Assembly: GCF_021390435.2 (NCBI RefSeq)
Contig: NZ_JAJVCN010000003.1
Coordinates: 496,001-560,000, forward strand
DNA from: Kibdelosporangium philippinense
GTDB lineage: Bacteria; Actinomycetota; Actinomycetes; Mycobacteriales; Pseudonocardiaceae
Length of the DNA stretch: 64,000 nucleotides
Direction of reading: 5' to 3'
Each line of letters opens with the position of its first letter. The first letter of the stretch is position 1. The notes beneath the pieces are model-generated. The model was not told where the DNA came from, searched no databases, and saw nothing but the letters and a program-made list of their open reading frames with translations. Positions 25,644 through 33,407 of this stretch are shown here, piece by piece. The translations under genes were made by a program, and so were the position numbers.

Positions 25644-26297
25644 TTGTCCTTCCTGATCCGGGTGCAACTCCCGGACAGCCCGGGAACTCTGGGCGCGGTG
25701 GCATCCGCGCTCGGCAAGATCGGCGCCGACATCCTCAGCGTGGACGTGGTCGAGCGTGGTGGCGGTATCGCGGTCGACGACCTCGTGGTCGAGCTGCCGT
25801 CCGGTCGTCTGCCGGACATGTTGATCACGGCGGCGGAGTCGGTCGAAGGCGTCGAAGTGGACGCGGTCCGGCCGTACGCGGGGGTCCTGGACACCCATCG
25901 CGAGCTTGAGCTGGTCGAAGAGGTCGCGGCGGAGCCGAAGGACGGCCTGATCACGTTCACCGAAGGCGTCCCGAAGATCATCAGAGCCGGGTGGGCCGTG
26001 GTGATCCAGCACGACGCGAGCGGCACGCAGCCACTGGCGACGAGCCCCGCGGCGCCGGAGATGCTGACCATCGACCTGCCGTTCATGCCGCTTGCCAAGG
26101 CCACGGTGCTGGACGGCGAAGAGCCGTGGGTGCCGGAAACCTGGCGTGAACTGGGCACCGAGCTGGCGGCGACGCCGTTGGGCAAACCGGACAGAGTGCT
26201 GCTAGTCGGTCGCCCTGGCGGGCCAATGTTCCGTGCGGCTGAGGTGGCCAGACTCGCGCACCTCGCCGGAATTGTCGCGGTTGTGCTGGACGGCTAG
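25644..26297 (+). CDS. ACT domain-containing protein
   Basis: 217 aa. The first 75 residues are an ACT domain (SFLIRVQLPDSPGTLGAVAS, then GADILSVDVVERGGGIAVDDL), which normally binds an amino acid. The rest (FMPLAKATVLDGEEPWVPET, then PDRVLLVGRPGGPMFRAAEV) has no recognised enzyme domain. The start TTG 25644 has GGAGG 8 bases upstream. It is divergent from gatC. The 3' end overlaps the convergent glycosyltransferase gene by 96 bp, unusually long for two real genes. Confidence 0.85.
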   Translation: MSFLIRVQLPDSPGTLGAVASALGKIGADILSVDVVERGGGIAVDDLVVELPSGRLPDMLITAAESVEGVEVDAVRPYAGVLDTHRELELVEEVAAEPKDGLITFTEGVPKIIRAGWAVVIQHDASGTQPLATSPAAPEMLTIDLPFMPLAKATVLDGEEPWVPETWRELGTELAATPLGKPDRVLLVGRPGGPMFRAAEVARLAHLAGIVAVVLDG

Positions 26298-27365
26298 GGC
26301 GTACCAGTAGGTCAGCAGGATGAAGCAGTAGAACGACTGGCCGAGGTGATCGATGAGGCCGTCGCCCTGCCAGAAGACGACATTCCACTCGACGCCGATC
26401 AACGTCAGCGACACCATTAACGTGGCTGTAGCGAACTGGCGGTGCCGCAACACAACGAACACCCCTGGGTAACAAAGCACCAGGTAGTTGTGCCAGGCGA
26501 CCGGCGAGAACAGCAGAGTGGCCGCCGTCACAGCCCACAGTGCGACGTCCGGATCGTGCCGGACTTTCCACAGTGTGTAGATCAGTGCGGCGGCACCGAG
26601 GACGAACCCGACCCACTCAGGCCCGCCGAGCCGGGCGACGAAGCTCGGCAACGAGGCGTTGTCACTGAACGTGCTGATCGACTCGGCCTTCAGGATGTCC
26701 ATCCACCTGAAGAACGTCTGCACGCCAGTCGCGACCAGGCCGATGAGCGTCGCGGCGGCACCCGCGAGCACGGTCGACTGGAACGTTTTCCACTGCCGTT
26801 GCACGACCGGGAGCAGCATGATCGGCAGCAGCGTCGGCTTGATCGCGATCACGATGCCCAGCGCGATACCCGCGCCAATCGGCATGCCCCGCCGCTGCAG
26901 AACCCACGAGACAGCCAAACCGGCGGCGAGCACGCCATAGACCTGGCCGAGTGCGACCGTGCCCATCAACGGCGACGAGACGAGGAACGCGACCAGCACG
27001 ATCCACTGTGTCCAGACCGGGATCCGCAGTTCCCGTGCCACGAGCCAACCGGCCCCGAGGATGATGACAGCGGTGAGCGCGCTGAAGATCCGGTACGCGG
27101 TCAACGTGTCCGTGAACCCGAGCGGAGCGAGCAGCACGCTCCCGAACGGCGGGTTGAGGTTGGTGACGGCCGCGCCGGTGTTGTAGATCGAATCGCCGTG
27201 CAGCAACGCGACGGCCGAGCGGTGGAACGTGTCGAAGTCTGTATGCGCGCCCATGTAGTCGGTCAGCACGCGGTCGAGGTTGAAGCTCTGGGTGGTGAGC
27301 AGCAGCCACAGCGCGACGCCGACAGCCGCCGCCGCGCACAGCCAAGTCGCGATTCTCCCCACCAC
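26202..27365 (-). CDS. GT87 / DUF2029 polyprenol-phosphate sugar transferase-like membrane protein
   Basis: 387 aa with about ten membrane segments. The N-terminal loop after TM1 carries DTFHRSAVALLHGDSIYN, matching the region around the catalytic Asp of GT-C fold glycosyltransferases. The NLNPPFGSVLLAPL segment and the QVYGVLAAGLAVSWVL helix are typical of the GT87 (mannosyl/arabinosyltransferase) group. Such enzymes act on lipid-linked sugars for cell-envelope glycans. The tail ESGHLSRTEHWPARATD is hydrophilic and is the part that overlaps the ACT gene. GTG start at 27365, or 27362. Confidence 0.82.
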   Translation of the reverse strand: MVGRIATWLCAAAAVGVALWLLLTTQSFNLDRVLTDYMGAHTDFDTFHRSAVALLHGDSIYNTGAAVTNLNPPFGSVLLAPLGFTDTLTAYRIFSALTAVIILGAGWLVARELRIPVWTQWIVLVAFLVSSPLMGTVALGQVYGVLAAGLAVSWVLQRRGMPIGAGIALGIVIAIKPTLLPIMLLPVVQRQWKTFQSTVLAGAAATLIGLVATGVQTFFRWMDILKAESISTFSDNASLPSFVARLGGPEWVGFVLGAAALIYTLWKVRHDPDVALWAVTAATLLFSPVAWHNYLVLCYPGVFVVLRHRQFATATLMVSLTLIGVEWNVVFWQGDGLIDHLGQSFYCFILLTYWYALAVQHNRDNSGEVRESGHLSRTEHWPARATD

Positions 27366-27455
27366 TCGTGCAGGCTAGCCGGTCTCGATTTCCCGGGTGA
27401 AATAGGTGTTGCTCCTATCGTTTCCGGGACATCGTTGAAGTTAGCGTTGGGGATC

Positions 27456-28337
27456 GTGCGAGAAGAGACCGCGGCAAATGTCGGACCTGCCGGGATAGAG
27501 ATCGTGTACGAACGGTTCGGCGATCCGGCCGATCCCCCGGTTTTGCTGATCATGGGCGGCAATGCCCAGATGATCCACTGGCCGGACGGCTTCTGCTCGG
27601 AACTGATCGCCAGAGGCCTGTACGTGATCCGTTTCGACAATCGGGACGCCGGGCGCTCGACGCATTTCCGAGACGCCCCTGTGCCTGATTTCGCGGCCGC
27701 GATGGCTGGCGACTTCTCTTCGGCTTCGTACACGTTGGCCGACATGGCGGACGATTCGGTCGGTCTGCTCGACGCGCTCGGGATCGACAGCGCGCACCTG
27801 GTTGGCCAGTCGCTTGGCGGGATGATCGCGCAGACGATCGCGATCGAGCACCCCTCCCGGGTGCGGTCGTTGACTTCGATCTCGTCGAACACCGGCGATC
27901 CCAAGGTCGGCCAGGCCGATCTCAGTGCTCTCGCCAGCCTCGGCAAGCCCGCGGACGATCGCGAGGGCTACATCGAGTGGATGGTCAAGGCCATGCGGCT
28001 GACCGCTTCGTCGCCCGGGTTCGCGTTCGACGAATCAGCCGTCCGAGCGACCACCGCGCTTGCTTACGACCGCGGCCACGACCTCGGTGCCTTTCCCCGC
28101 CAAGGCATTTCCGTCCTGGCTTACGGCGACCGAACCTCGAAGCTCCGGCAGCTTCGGGTCCCGACCTTGGTGATACACGGCGCCGCGGACCCCTCGATCG
28201 AGGGCGGCCGTGCCACCGCGGCGGCAATACCCGGCTCGAAGCTGGTGATCTTCGACGGCATGGGCCACAACCTGCCGCGTGAGCTGTGGTGCGCGGTCGC
28301 AAACCACATCGCCGACCTAGTCCGAACCGCCAGCTAG
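27456..28337 (+). CDS. Alpha/beta hydrolase
   Basis: 293 aa. Oxyanion region PPVLLIMGGNAQMIHWPDGF, DNRDAGRST strand, nucleophile elbow VGQSLGGMIAQ (Ser about 112), acid Asp in HGAADPSIEG, and His in MGHNLPRELW. This set is found in tropinesterase-like and aclacinomycin methylesterase-like hydrolases. The start GTG at 27456 is uncertain, as no strong ribosome-binding site is seen. It is divergent from the GT87 gene and followed at once by hairpin copy 3. Confidence 0.88.
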   Translation: MREETAANVGPAGIEIVYERFGDPADPPVLLIMGGNAQMIHWPDGFCSELIARGLYVIRFDNRDAGRSTHFRDAPVPDFAAAMAGDFSSASYTLADMADDSVGLLDALGIDSAHLVGQSLGGMIAQTIAIEHPSRVRSLTSISSNTGDPKVGQADLSALASLGKPADDREGYIEWMVKAMRLTASSPGFAFDESAVRATTALAYDRGHDLGAFPRQGISVLAYGDRTSKLRQLRVPTLVIHGAADPSIEGGRATAAAIPGSKLVIFDGMGHNLPRELWCAVANHIADLVRTAS

Positions 28338-28338
28338 A

Positions 28339-28388
28339 CCCTCGTGAGTGGTTACGCCGGTTCTAACCGGCGTAACCACTCACGAGGG
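28339..28388. terminator. Hairpin family copy 3, between convergent genes
   Basis: CCCTCGTGAGTGGTTACG plus CCGGTT, loop CT, then the exact complement: 24-bp arms. It lies 2 bp after the hydrolase stop and 14 bp from the acyl-CoA dehydrogenase stop, so it can serve both strands. Confidence 0.82.
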
Positions 28389-28401
28389 GTGACCTGGGGT
28401 T

Positions 28402-29610
28402 TTAGAGGTGCTTGGCGAGTTCGCGGCGGGCGAGGGAGCGCTTGTGCACCTCGTCCGGGCCGTCGGCGAGGCGCAGAGTGCGCGCGTGGGCCCAGAGACC
28501 GGCCAACGGCGTGTCCTGGCTGACGCCACCAGCGCCGTAAGCCTGAATCGCCTTGTCCAGGATCCACTCGACCTGGATCGGGGTCGCGATCTTGATCGAC
28601 TGGATCTCGGTGTGCGCGCCCTGGTTGCCGACCGTGTCCATCAGCCACGCGGTCTTCAGCACCAGCAGCCGCAACTGCTCGACCCGCACCCTGGACTCGG
28701 CAATCCAGTCCTGCACAACGCCTTGCTGCGCGATCGGCTTGCCGAACGCCGTCCTGGACACGGTTCGCTTGCACATCAGCTCGATCGCACGCTCCGCCAT
28801 GCCGATCAGCCGCATGCAGTGGTGGATCCGGCCGGGGCCGAGCCGGGCCTGCGCGATCGCGAAACCGCCGCCGACCTCGCCAATCAGGTTCTCCGCTGGC
28901 ACGCGGACGTCGTTGAACTCGACCTCGGCGTGGCCGCCGTGGTCGCCATCCGTGTACCCGAAGACGTTCATGCCGCGCTTGATCGTCATTCCAGGCGTGT
29001 CACGCGGGACCAGGATCATGCTCTGCTGCCGGTGCGGTTCGCCGTCCGGATCCGTCTTGCCCATCACGATGAAGATCTGGCAGCGCGGGTTCATCGCGCC
29101 CGAGATGAACCACTTCTTGCCGTTGATCACGTAGTCGCTGCCGTCACGGGTGATCATGGTGGCGATGTTGCGGGCGTCCGACGACGCCACATCGGGCTCG
29201 GTCATCGCGAAGGCCGAGCGGATCTCGCCTTCCAGCAACGGGTTCAGCCACTGCTTCTGCTGCTGCTCGGTGCCGAACATCGACAGGACTTCCATGTTGC
29301 CGGTGTCCGGGGCCGCGCAGTTCACCGCGGGCGGGGCGAGGTGCGGGCTGCGGCCGGTGATCTCCGCCAGCGGCGCGTACTGCAGGTTTGTCAGGCCCGC
29401 GCCGTGCTCTCCTGGCAGGAAGAAGTTCCACAGGCCGCGCTTGCGGGCTTCGGCCTTCAGTTCTTCCACGATCGGCGGGATGCTCCACGGGTCGTTGCCT
29501 GAGGCCACTTGCTCCTCGAACACCGGCTCCGCTGGGTAGACGAACTCGTCCATGAACTCGTTGAGCTGCGCGCGGAGTTCTTCGGTGCGGGCGTCGTAGC
29601 CGAAATCCAT
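28402..29610 (-). CDS. Acyl-CoA dehydrogenase (ACAD10/11-like)
   Basis: 402-aa flavoprotein that desaturates acyl-CoA at the alpha-beta bond. Family motifs: AFAMTEPDVASSDARNI (FAD-binding), WFISGAMNPRCQIFIVMGK, RTAFGKPIAQQGVVQ and QAYGAGGVSQDTPLA in the C-terminal helical domain. Branch: the ACAD10/11-type enzymes that occur with a phosphotransferase. It is the last gene of a five-gene operon (TetR, SDR, MaoC, phosphotransferase, ACAD); its ATG shares one base with the phosphotransferase stop. Confidence 0.93.
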   Translation of the reverse strand: MDFGYDARTEELRAQLNEFMDEFVYPAEPVFEEQVASGNDPWSIPPIVEELKAEARKRGLWNFFLPGEHGAGLTNLQYAPLAEITGRSPHLAPPAVNCAAPDTGNMEVLSMFGTEQQQKQWLNPLLEGEIRSAFAMTEPDVASSDARNIATMITRDGSDYVINGKKWFISGAMNPRCQIFIVMGKTDPDGEPHRQQSMILVPRDTPGMTIKRGMNVFGYTDGDHGGHAEVEFNDVRVPAENLIGEVGGGFAIAQARLGPGRIHHCMRLIGMAERAIELMCKRTVSRTAFGKPIAQQGVVQDWIAESRVRVEQLRLLVLKTAWLMDTVGNQGAHTEIQSIKIATPIQVEWILDKAIQAYGAGGVSQDTPLAGLWAHARTLRLADGPDEVHKRSLARRELAKHL

Positions 29611-30599
29611 CAGTTCTCCTTGAGGGTCGCGTTGCCCTGTGCGACAACCGGTTCGACCAGAGCGCCGACTTGTTCAAAGCCATGCCCGACAGTCTTTCCC
29701 TGGCTGAAGCGGAAGTAGATGCCCTCGGTGATCACCGCGAGCTTGAAGAACGAGAAGGCGATGTACCAGTCCAAGTTGGACACGTCACGACCGGTGCGCT
29801 TGGCGTAGTGGTCGATCACCTCGTCGGTGCTCGGATAGCCGGGCGCGCCACTGACATTCGCGATCACCGAGTCGTCCGGCGCCTCACGCGTTGCGTACGC
29901 GACCGTCAGGCCGATGTCTGCCAGCGGGTCGCCCAATGTGGACATTTCCCAGTCCAGCACGGCGGTGATCTTGTCGTTGAGCACCAACGTGTTGTCGAGT
30001 CGGTAGTCACCGTGCAGGACTGTCGCCTCGGTGGACTTAGGCAGTCGCTCTGCCAGCCGCTCGTGAAGTCGGTCGATGCCAGGCAGGTCACGGCTCCGCG
30101 ACGCGTCCAACTGCTTGCCCCATCGGCGAAGCTGACGCTCCAGGTAGCCCTCTGGGCGCCCGAAGTCGCCGAGACCGACCGAGGCTGGGTCGACAGCGTG
30201 CAGATCGGCCAGGGTGTCAATCAGCGAAAGCGCGATCGCTCGTGTCCTTTCCGGACCGAGCTTGCCGAGTTCTTCCCTGCTCCGGTACGGAACTCCAGGC
30301 ATGAACTCCATGACATAGAAAGGGGCACCGAGCACTTCGGTGTCCTCGCAGAGGAACAACGTGCCCGGAACCGGAACGTTGGTGTCCTTCAAAGCCGTGA
30401 TCACACGGTATTCACGGGCCATGTCGTGCGCTGTCGGCAGCACGTGTCCGAGCGGAGGCCTTCGGACAACCCACTTCTGGGTTCCGTCAGTGACCACATA
30501 GGTCAGATTCGACCGTCCACCTTCGACGATCTCAGCAGACAGCGGGCCGTCGCCGAGCTTGCCGCGCAGCTTTTCAAGATCCAGTCCTGGCAGACTCAT
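29610..30599 (-). CDS. APH-type phosphotransferase (ACAD10 kinase-domain-like)
   Basis: 329 aa, aminoglycoside phosphotransferase / kinase fold. GGRSNLTYVVTDGTQKWVVR is the nucleotide loop with its Lys; the catalytic loop is VLHGDYRLDNTLV (HxDxxxxN) and the metal Asp lies in ITAVLDWEMSTLGDPLADIG. In eukaryotic ACAD10/11 this domain is fused to an acyl-CoA dehydrogenase and phosphorylates 4-hydroxyacyl-CoAs, so a similar role is inferred here. Its ATG overlaps the MaoC stop (ATGA) and its stop overlaps the ACAD start. Confidence 0.9.
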   Translation of the reverse strand: MSLPGLDLEKLRGKLGDGPLSAEIVEGGRSNLTYVVTDGTQKWVVRRPPLGHVLPTAHDMAREYRVITALKDTNVPVPGTLFLCEDTEVLGAPFYVMEFMPGVPYRSREELGKLGPERTRAIALSLIDTLADLHAVDPASVGLGDFGRPEGYLERQLRRWGKQLDASRSRDLPGIDRLHERLAERLPKSTEATVLHGDYRLDNTLVLNDKITAVLDWEMSTLGDPLADIGLTVAYATREAPDDSVIANVSGAPGYPSTDEVIDHYAKRTGRDVSNLDWYIAFSFFKLAVITEGIYFRFSQGKTVGHGFEQVGALVEPVVAQGNATLKEN

Positions 30600-31048
30600 C
30601 GGACGATCCTGCTGACGATCTCGGCGACGCACGCGGGCTTGTCGCTACCTTCGATCTCCACGACGACCTTGGTGATCGCCTGCTTGCCGCCCTGGACATC
30701 CGTGATGTCAAGGAGTTCCGACGTGGCACGGACCCTGGCGCCGACCCGGACCGGAGACGGGAACCGGACCTTGTTCGAGCCGTAGTTCACCACCATGGCC
30801 ACGTTCTCGACCTTGTAGATGTCCCTGACCAGCACCGGAACCAGCGACAACGTCATGTATCCGTGGGCGATCGGGCCACCGAACGGGCCGGCGTTCGCCT
30901 TCTCGATGTCCACGTGGATCCACTGGTGGTCGCCGGTCGCGTCGGCGAACAGGTTCACAGCCTCCTGAGTGATCTCACGCCACTCTCCCGTGCCGAGTAC
31001 CTCACCCTTCGCCGCGGCCAGCTCGTCGACGTCCTTGAAAACCCGCAT
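30596..31048 (-). CDS. MaoC family dehydratase ((R)-specific enoyl-CoA hydratase type)
   Basis: 150 aa hot-dog fold protein. The hydratase motif is ATGDHQWIHVDIEKANAGPF with Asp and His, followed by GGPIAHGYMTLSLVP. It starts MRVFKDVDELAAAKG at ATG 31048; the larger in-frame extension upstream has no coding character. The gap to the upstream SDR is 13 bp and it overlaps the phosphotransferase start by 4. It probably hydrates or dehydrates an enoyl-CoA intermediate of the same pathway as the neighbouring dehydrogenase. Confidence 0.92.
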   Translation of the reverse strand: MRVFKDVDELAAAKGEVLGTGEWREITQEAVNLFADATGDHQWIHVDIEKANAGPFGGPIAHGYMTLSLVPVLVRDIYKVENVAMVVNYGSNKVRFPSPVRVGARVRATSELLDITDVQGGKQAITKVVVEIEGSDKPACVAEIVSRIVR

Positions 31049-31061
31049 CTCCCAGCGCCTT

Positions 31062-31811
31062 TCAGTCCTGTGGCCCGCCGGCCGCGTATACGACCTGACC
31101 CGAAACGAACCCGGCGCCCTCGCTGACGAAGTACGACACCAGGTGCGCGATGTCCTCCGGCTCGCCGACCCGGCCGACCGGGATCGCCTGCGCCGCACCG
31201 GCTTTCAAGTCCTCGAAGGAGACACCAAGCCGCTCGGCGGTCGCCGCGGTCATGTCGGTCGCGATGAAGCCGGGCGCGATGGCGTTGACCGTGACGCCGA
31301 ACTTGCCGAGCTCGATCGCCAGCGTCTTGGTGAAGCCCTGCAGGCCTGCCTTGGCCGTCGAGTAGTTGGCCTGGCCGCGGTTGCCAAGCGCGGAGGTGCT
31401 CGACAGGTTGACGATCCGGCCCCACTTCTGCTGCGTCATGTACTTCTGCGCCGCGCGACTCATCACGAACGAACCGCGCAGGTGGACGCCGATCACCGAG
31501 TCCCAGTCGCCGTCGGTCATCTTGAACAGCAGGTTGTCCCTGGTGATGCCGGCGTTGTTGATCAGCACGACCGGCGGGCCGAGCTCGTCGGCGATCCGCG
31601 CGACCGTCGCTTCTACCTGCTCGGTGTCACTGACATCGACGCCGAGGCCGATCGCCTTGCCGCCATCGGCCGTGATCGCGGCGGCGCATTCCTTGACTCC
31701 CGCCTCGTCGAGGTCGAGTAACGCGACGGCGAATCCGTCGGCTACCAGCCTGCGTGCGACGGCCGCACCGATGCCGCGGGCGGCGCCAGTGACGATCGCG
31801 ACCTTGGTCAT
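31062..31811 (-). CDS. SDR family 3-oxoacyl-(ACP/CoA) reductase-like
   Basis: 249 aa short-chain dehydrogenase. NAD(P) motif TGAARGIGAAVARRL (residues 8-22), NNAGITRDNLLFKM, catalytic Ser in NLSSTSALGN, YSTAKAGLQGFTK (Tyr-x-x-x-Lys), and PGFIATDMT. It resembles FabG and probably acts on a 3-hydroxyacyl/3-oxoacyl-CoA. Its ATG overlaps the stop of the TetR gene (31808-31811), so the regulator and enzymes form one operon. Confidence 0.92.
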   Translation of the reverse strand: MTKVAIVTGAARGIGAAVARRLVADGFAVALLDLDEAGVKECAAAITADGGKAIGLGVDVSDTEQVEATVARIADELGPPVVLINNAGITRDNLLFKMTDGDWDSVIGVHLRGSFVMSRAAQKYMTQQKWGRIVNLSSTSALGNRGQANYSTAKAGLQGFTKTLAIELGKFGVTVNAIAPGFIATDMTAATAERLGVSFEDLKAGAAQAIPVGRVGEPEDIAHLVSYFVSEGAGFVSGQVVYAAGGPQD

Positions 31812-32407
31812 GAATTCTCCTTCAGTGAGGTGAGCAGGAGATCGGCGTAGTGTCCGGCGATCTGGGACGGCGCGAGTTTGCCGCCCTTGCGGTACCAGGC
31901 ACCCAGGTGGTGCACGGAACCGAAGAAATAGTCCACAACCAGGTCAGCGGGCACATCGGCCCGGAAATCGCCGCTGTGCTGCCCTTCCTCGATCAGGGAA
32001 CGGAACCGCTCGTGGTACTTGCGGCGCTCGGCCCGGACAGCCCTTTGCTTCGCCGGGCTGAGGTGGTGCATGGACTGCGAGAAGATCTTGAAATCGTCCA
32101 GGTTCTCGATGGTGGTGATCACGACGTCGGCCGCTGCACCACGGACCCGCTCGGCCGCTGGCGCCTCGCTTGCCGCGAACTTCTCCAGCCGGTCGGTCTG
32201 CTCACGCAGCACGCGGCCGTAGATCTCGTGCAGCAGGTCGTCCTTCGAGCCGAAGTAGTGGTACATCGCGCCCTTGGTGACGCCGGCCGCCTCGACGATC
32301 TCCTGGACGGACGTGCGGTCGAAGCCCTGCTTGGCGAACAGCTTCGTGGCCTCGGCAAGCAACTTCTCGTCCACTCCGGACGCGGTGTTGACTGGCCTGC
32401 GTGCCAT
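31808..32407 (-). CDS. TetR family regulator of the ACAD/MaoC operon
   Basis: 199 aa. HTH SVQEIVEAAGVTKGAMYHYF (about residues 33-52) after FAKQGFDRT. It is the first gene of the operon running to 28402 and probably controls it. A likely operator, CATACCGTTCGGTATG, lies at 32442-32457, about 35 bp upstream of the start. GGAGGT sits 8 bases before the ATG. The ligand is probably an acyl-CoA, by analogy with other TetR regulators linked to acyl-CoA dehydrogenases. Confidence 0.9.
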   Translation of the reverse strand: MARRPVNTASGVDEKLLAEATKLFAKQGFDRTSVQEIVEAAGVTKGAMYHYFGSKDDLLHEIYGRVLREQTDRLEKFAASEAPAAERVRGAAADVVITTIENLDDFKIFSQSMHHLSPAKQRAVRAERRKYHERFRSLIEEGQHSGDFRADVPADLVVDYFFGSVHHLGAWYRKGGKLAPSQIAGHYADLLLTSLKENS

Positions 32408-32441
32408 CGTCGGTTACCTCCGTATTCCCAGACAGCGCAAC

Positions 32442-32457
32442 CATACCGTTCGGTATG
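32442..32457. promoter_or_regulatory. Candidate TetR operator, motif 1
   Basis: CATACCG, TT, CGGTATG: a 7-2-7 inverted repeat between the divergent TetR and enoyl-CoA hydratase genes. A related site, CATACCGACTAGTATG, is at 33375-33390. Confidence 0.7.
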
Positions 32458-32480
32458 TGAACAGCAAAGCTCGACGTGAT

Positions 32481-32496
32481 CTAAGCAACCGCTTAG
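32481..32496. promoter_or_regulatory. Candidate TetR operator, motif 2 (site A)
   Basis: CTAAGCAACCGCTTAG: a 6-4-6 inverted repeat ending 9 bp before the enoyl-CoA hydratase ATG. The same motif occurs at 33347, 34040 and 35622. Confidence 0.75.
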
Positions 32497-32505
32497 CATG
32501 TCGGC

Positions 32506-33288
32506 ATGACACTCGAGGACGGCGTGCGCTACTCGGTGGACTCCGGCGTGGCGACCGTGACTTTCGACCGGCCAGACCGCAACAACGCGATGAACCTGGC
32601 GATGGAACGCCGGTACGGCGAGGTCCTGCGTGCCCTTGAAGCCGATCCGAACGTACGTGCCATCGTTGTCACCGGCGCTGGCAAGGCCTTCTGCCCCGGT
32701 GCCGACCTCGATGTCCTCGCCGGTGACATTCCCGAAGGCGGCATCGACTTCCAGGTCGAGCACGTGCAGGCGGCGGCGTTCATCGGCAAGCCCGTGATCG
32801 CGGCCATCAACGGCGGATGCGCTGGTCTCGGCTTCATCATCGCCTGCACGTCCGACGTCCGGTTCGCGGCCGCCGGGGCGAAGTTCACCACGGCGTTCGT
32901 GCGGCGCGGGCTGATCGCCGAGTACGGAATCGCCCAGCTCCTGCCCGATCTGGTCGGCCGTGGCCGCGCGATGGACGTGCTGCTGTCCGGCCGCACGTTC
33001 ACCGCCGAGGACGCGTTGGCATACGGCCTGGTCCAGGAGGTATATGCGCCCCAAGACCTGCTTGCCGCGGCACAGGCGTACGCGGCCGAACTGGCCGCGT
33101 ACAGCGCGCCGCGATCCATGGCCGTGATGAAGCGGCAAATCCTCGACGAAGCCGCGATTCCGCTGGCCGAGGCGGGTGACAGGTCGGCCGAACTGATGGC
33201 CGAATCGTTCAAGCACCCGGAGTCCAAAGAGGGCGTGATGAGCTGGCTGGAACGACGGCCGCCAGAATTCCCGCCTTATCGCAGGTAA
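32506..33288 (+). CDS. Enoyl-CoA hydratase/isomerase
   Basis: 260 aa crotonase fold. Oxyanion-hole segments are GAGKAFCPGADLDVL and AAINGGCAGLGFIIAC. At the two positions where classical hydratases carry Glu, I see the segments FVRRGLIAEYGIAQLLP and LPDLVGRGRAMDVLL; Glu 139-like in AEYG is a candidate catalytic residue. It could be a hydratase, isomerase or related acyl-CoA enzyme. It is divergent from the TetR operon. The start ATG lies 9 bp downstream of operator site A with no ribosome-binding site, which suggests a leaderless or very short leader transcript. Confidence 0.9.
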   Translation: MTLEDGVRYSVDSGVATVTFDRPDRNNAMNLAMERRYGEVLRALEADPNVRAIVVTGAGKAFCPGADLDVLAGDIPEGGIDFQVEHVQAAAFIGKPVIAAINGGCAGLGFIIACTSDVRFAAAGAKFTTAFVRRGLIAEYGIAQLLPDLVGRGRAMDVLLSGRTFTAEDALAYGLVQEVYAPQDLLAAAQAYAAELAAYSAPRSMAVMKRQILDEAAIPLAEAGDRSAELMAESFKHPESKEGVMSWLERRPPEFPPYRR

Positions 33289-33291
33289 AAG

Positions 33292-33337
33292 CTCGTGAGT
33301 GGTTATCGGTGTTCTAACCCTGATAACCACTCACGAG
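33292..33337. terminator. Hairpin family copy 4 (imperfect inner arm)
   Basis: CTCGTGAGTGGTTATC, inner part GGTGTT, loop CT, then AACCCTGATAACCACTCACG plus AG. The outer 16 bp pair perfectly; the inner stem has mismatches. It lies 4 bp after the enoyl-CoA hydratase stop. Confidence 0.78.
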
Positions 33338-33346
33338 GGGTGTGAG

Positions 33347-33362
33347 CTGAGCAACCGCTTAG
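33347..33362. promoter_or_regulatory. Operator-like motif 2 (site B) in a convergent region
   Basis: CTGAGCAACCGCTTAG, one mismatch from site A. It lies between two convergent genes, where no promoter is expected. Confidence 0.6.
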
Positions 33363-33372
33363 TATGCAGATG

Positions 33373-33392
33373 GACATACCGACTAGTATGTC
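33373..33392. promoter_or_regulatory. Operator-like motif 1 relative in a convergent region
   Basis: GACATAC, six bases, GTATGTC: an inverted repeat whose core resembles the motif at 32442. It is followed downstream by GGAGGAG at 33413-33419. Confidence 0.55.
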
Positions 33393-33407
33393 TACGGGGT
33401 AACCCGT

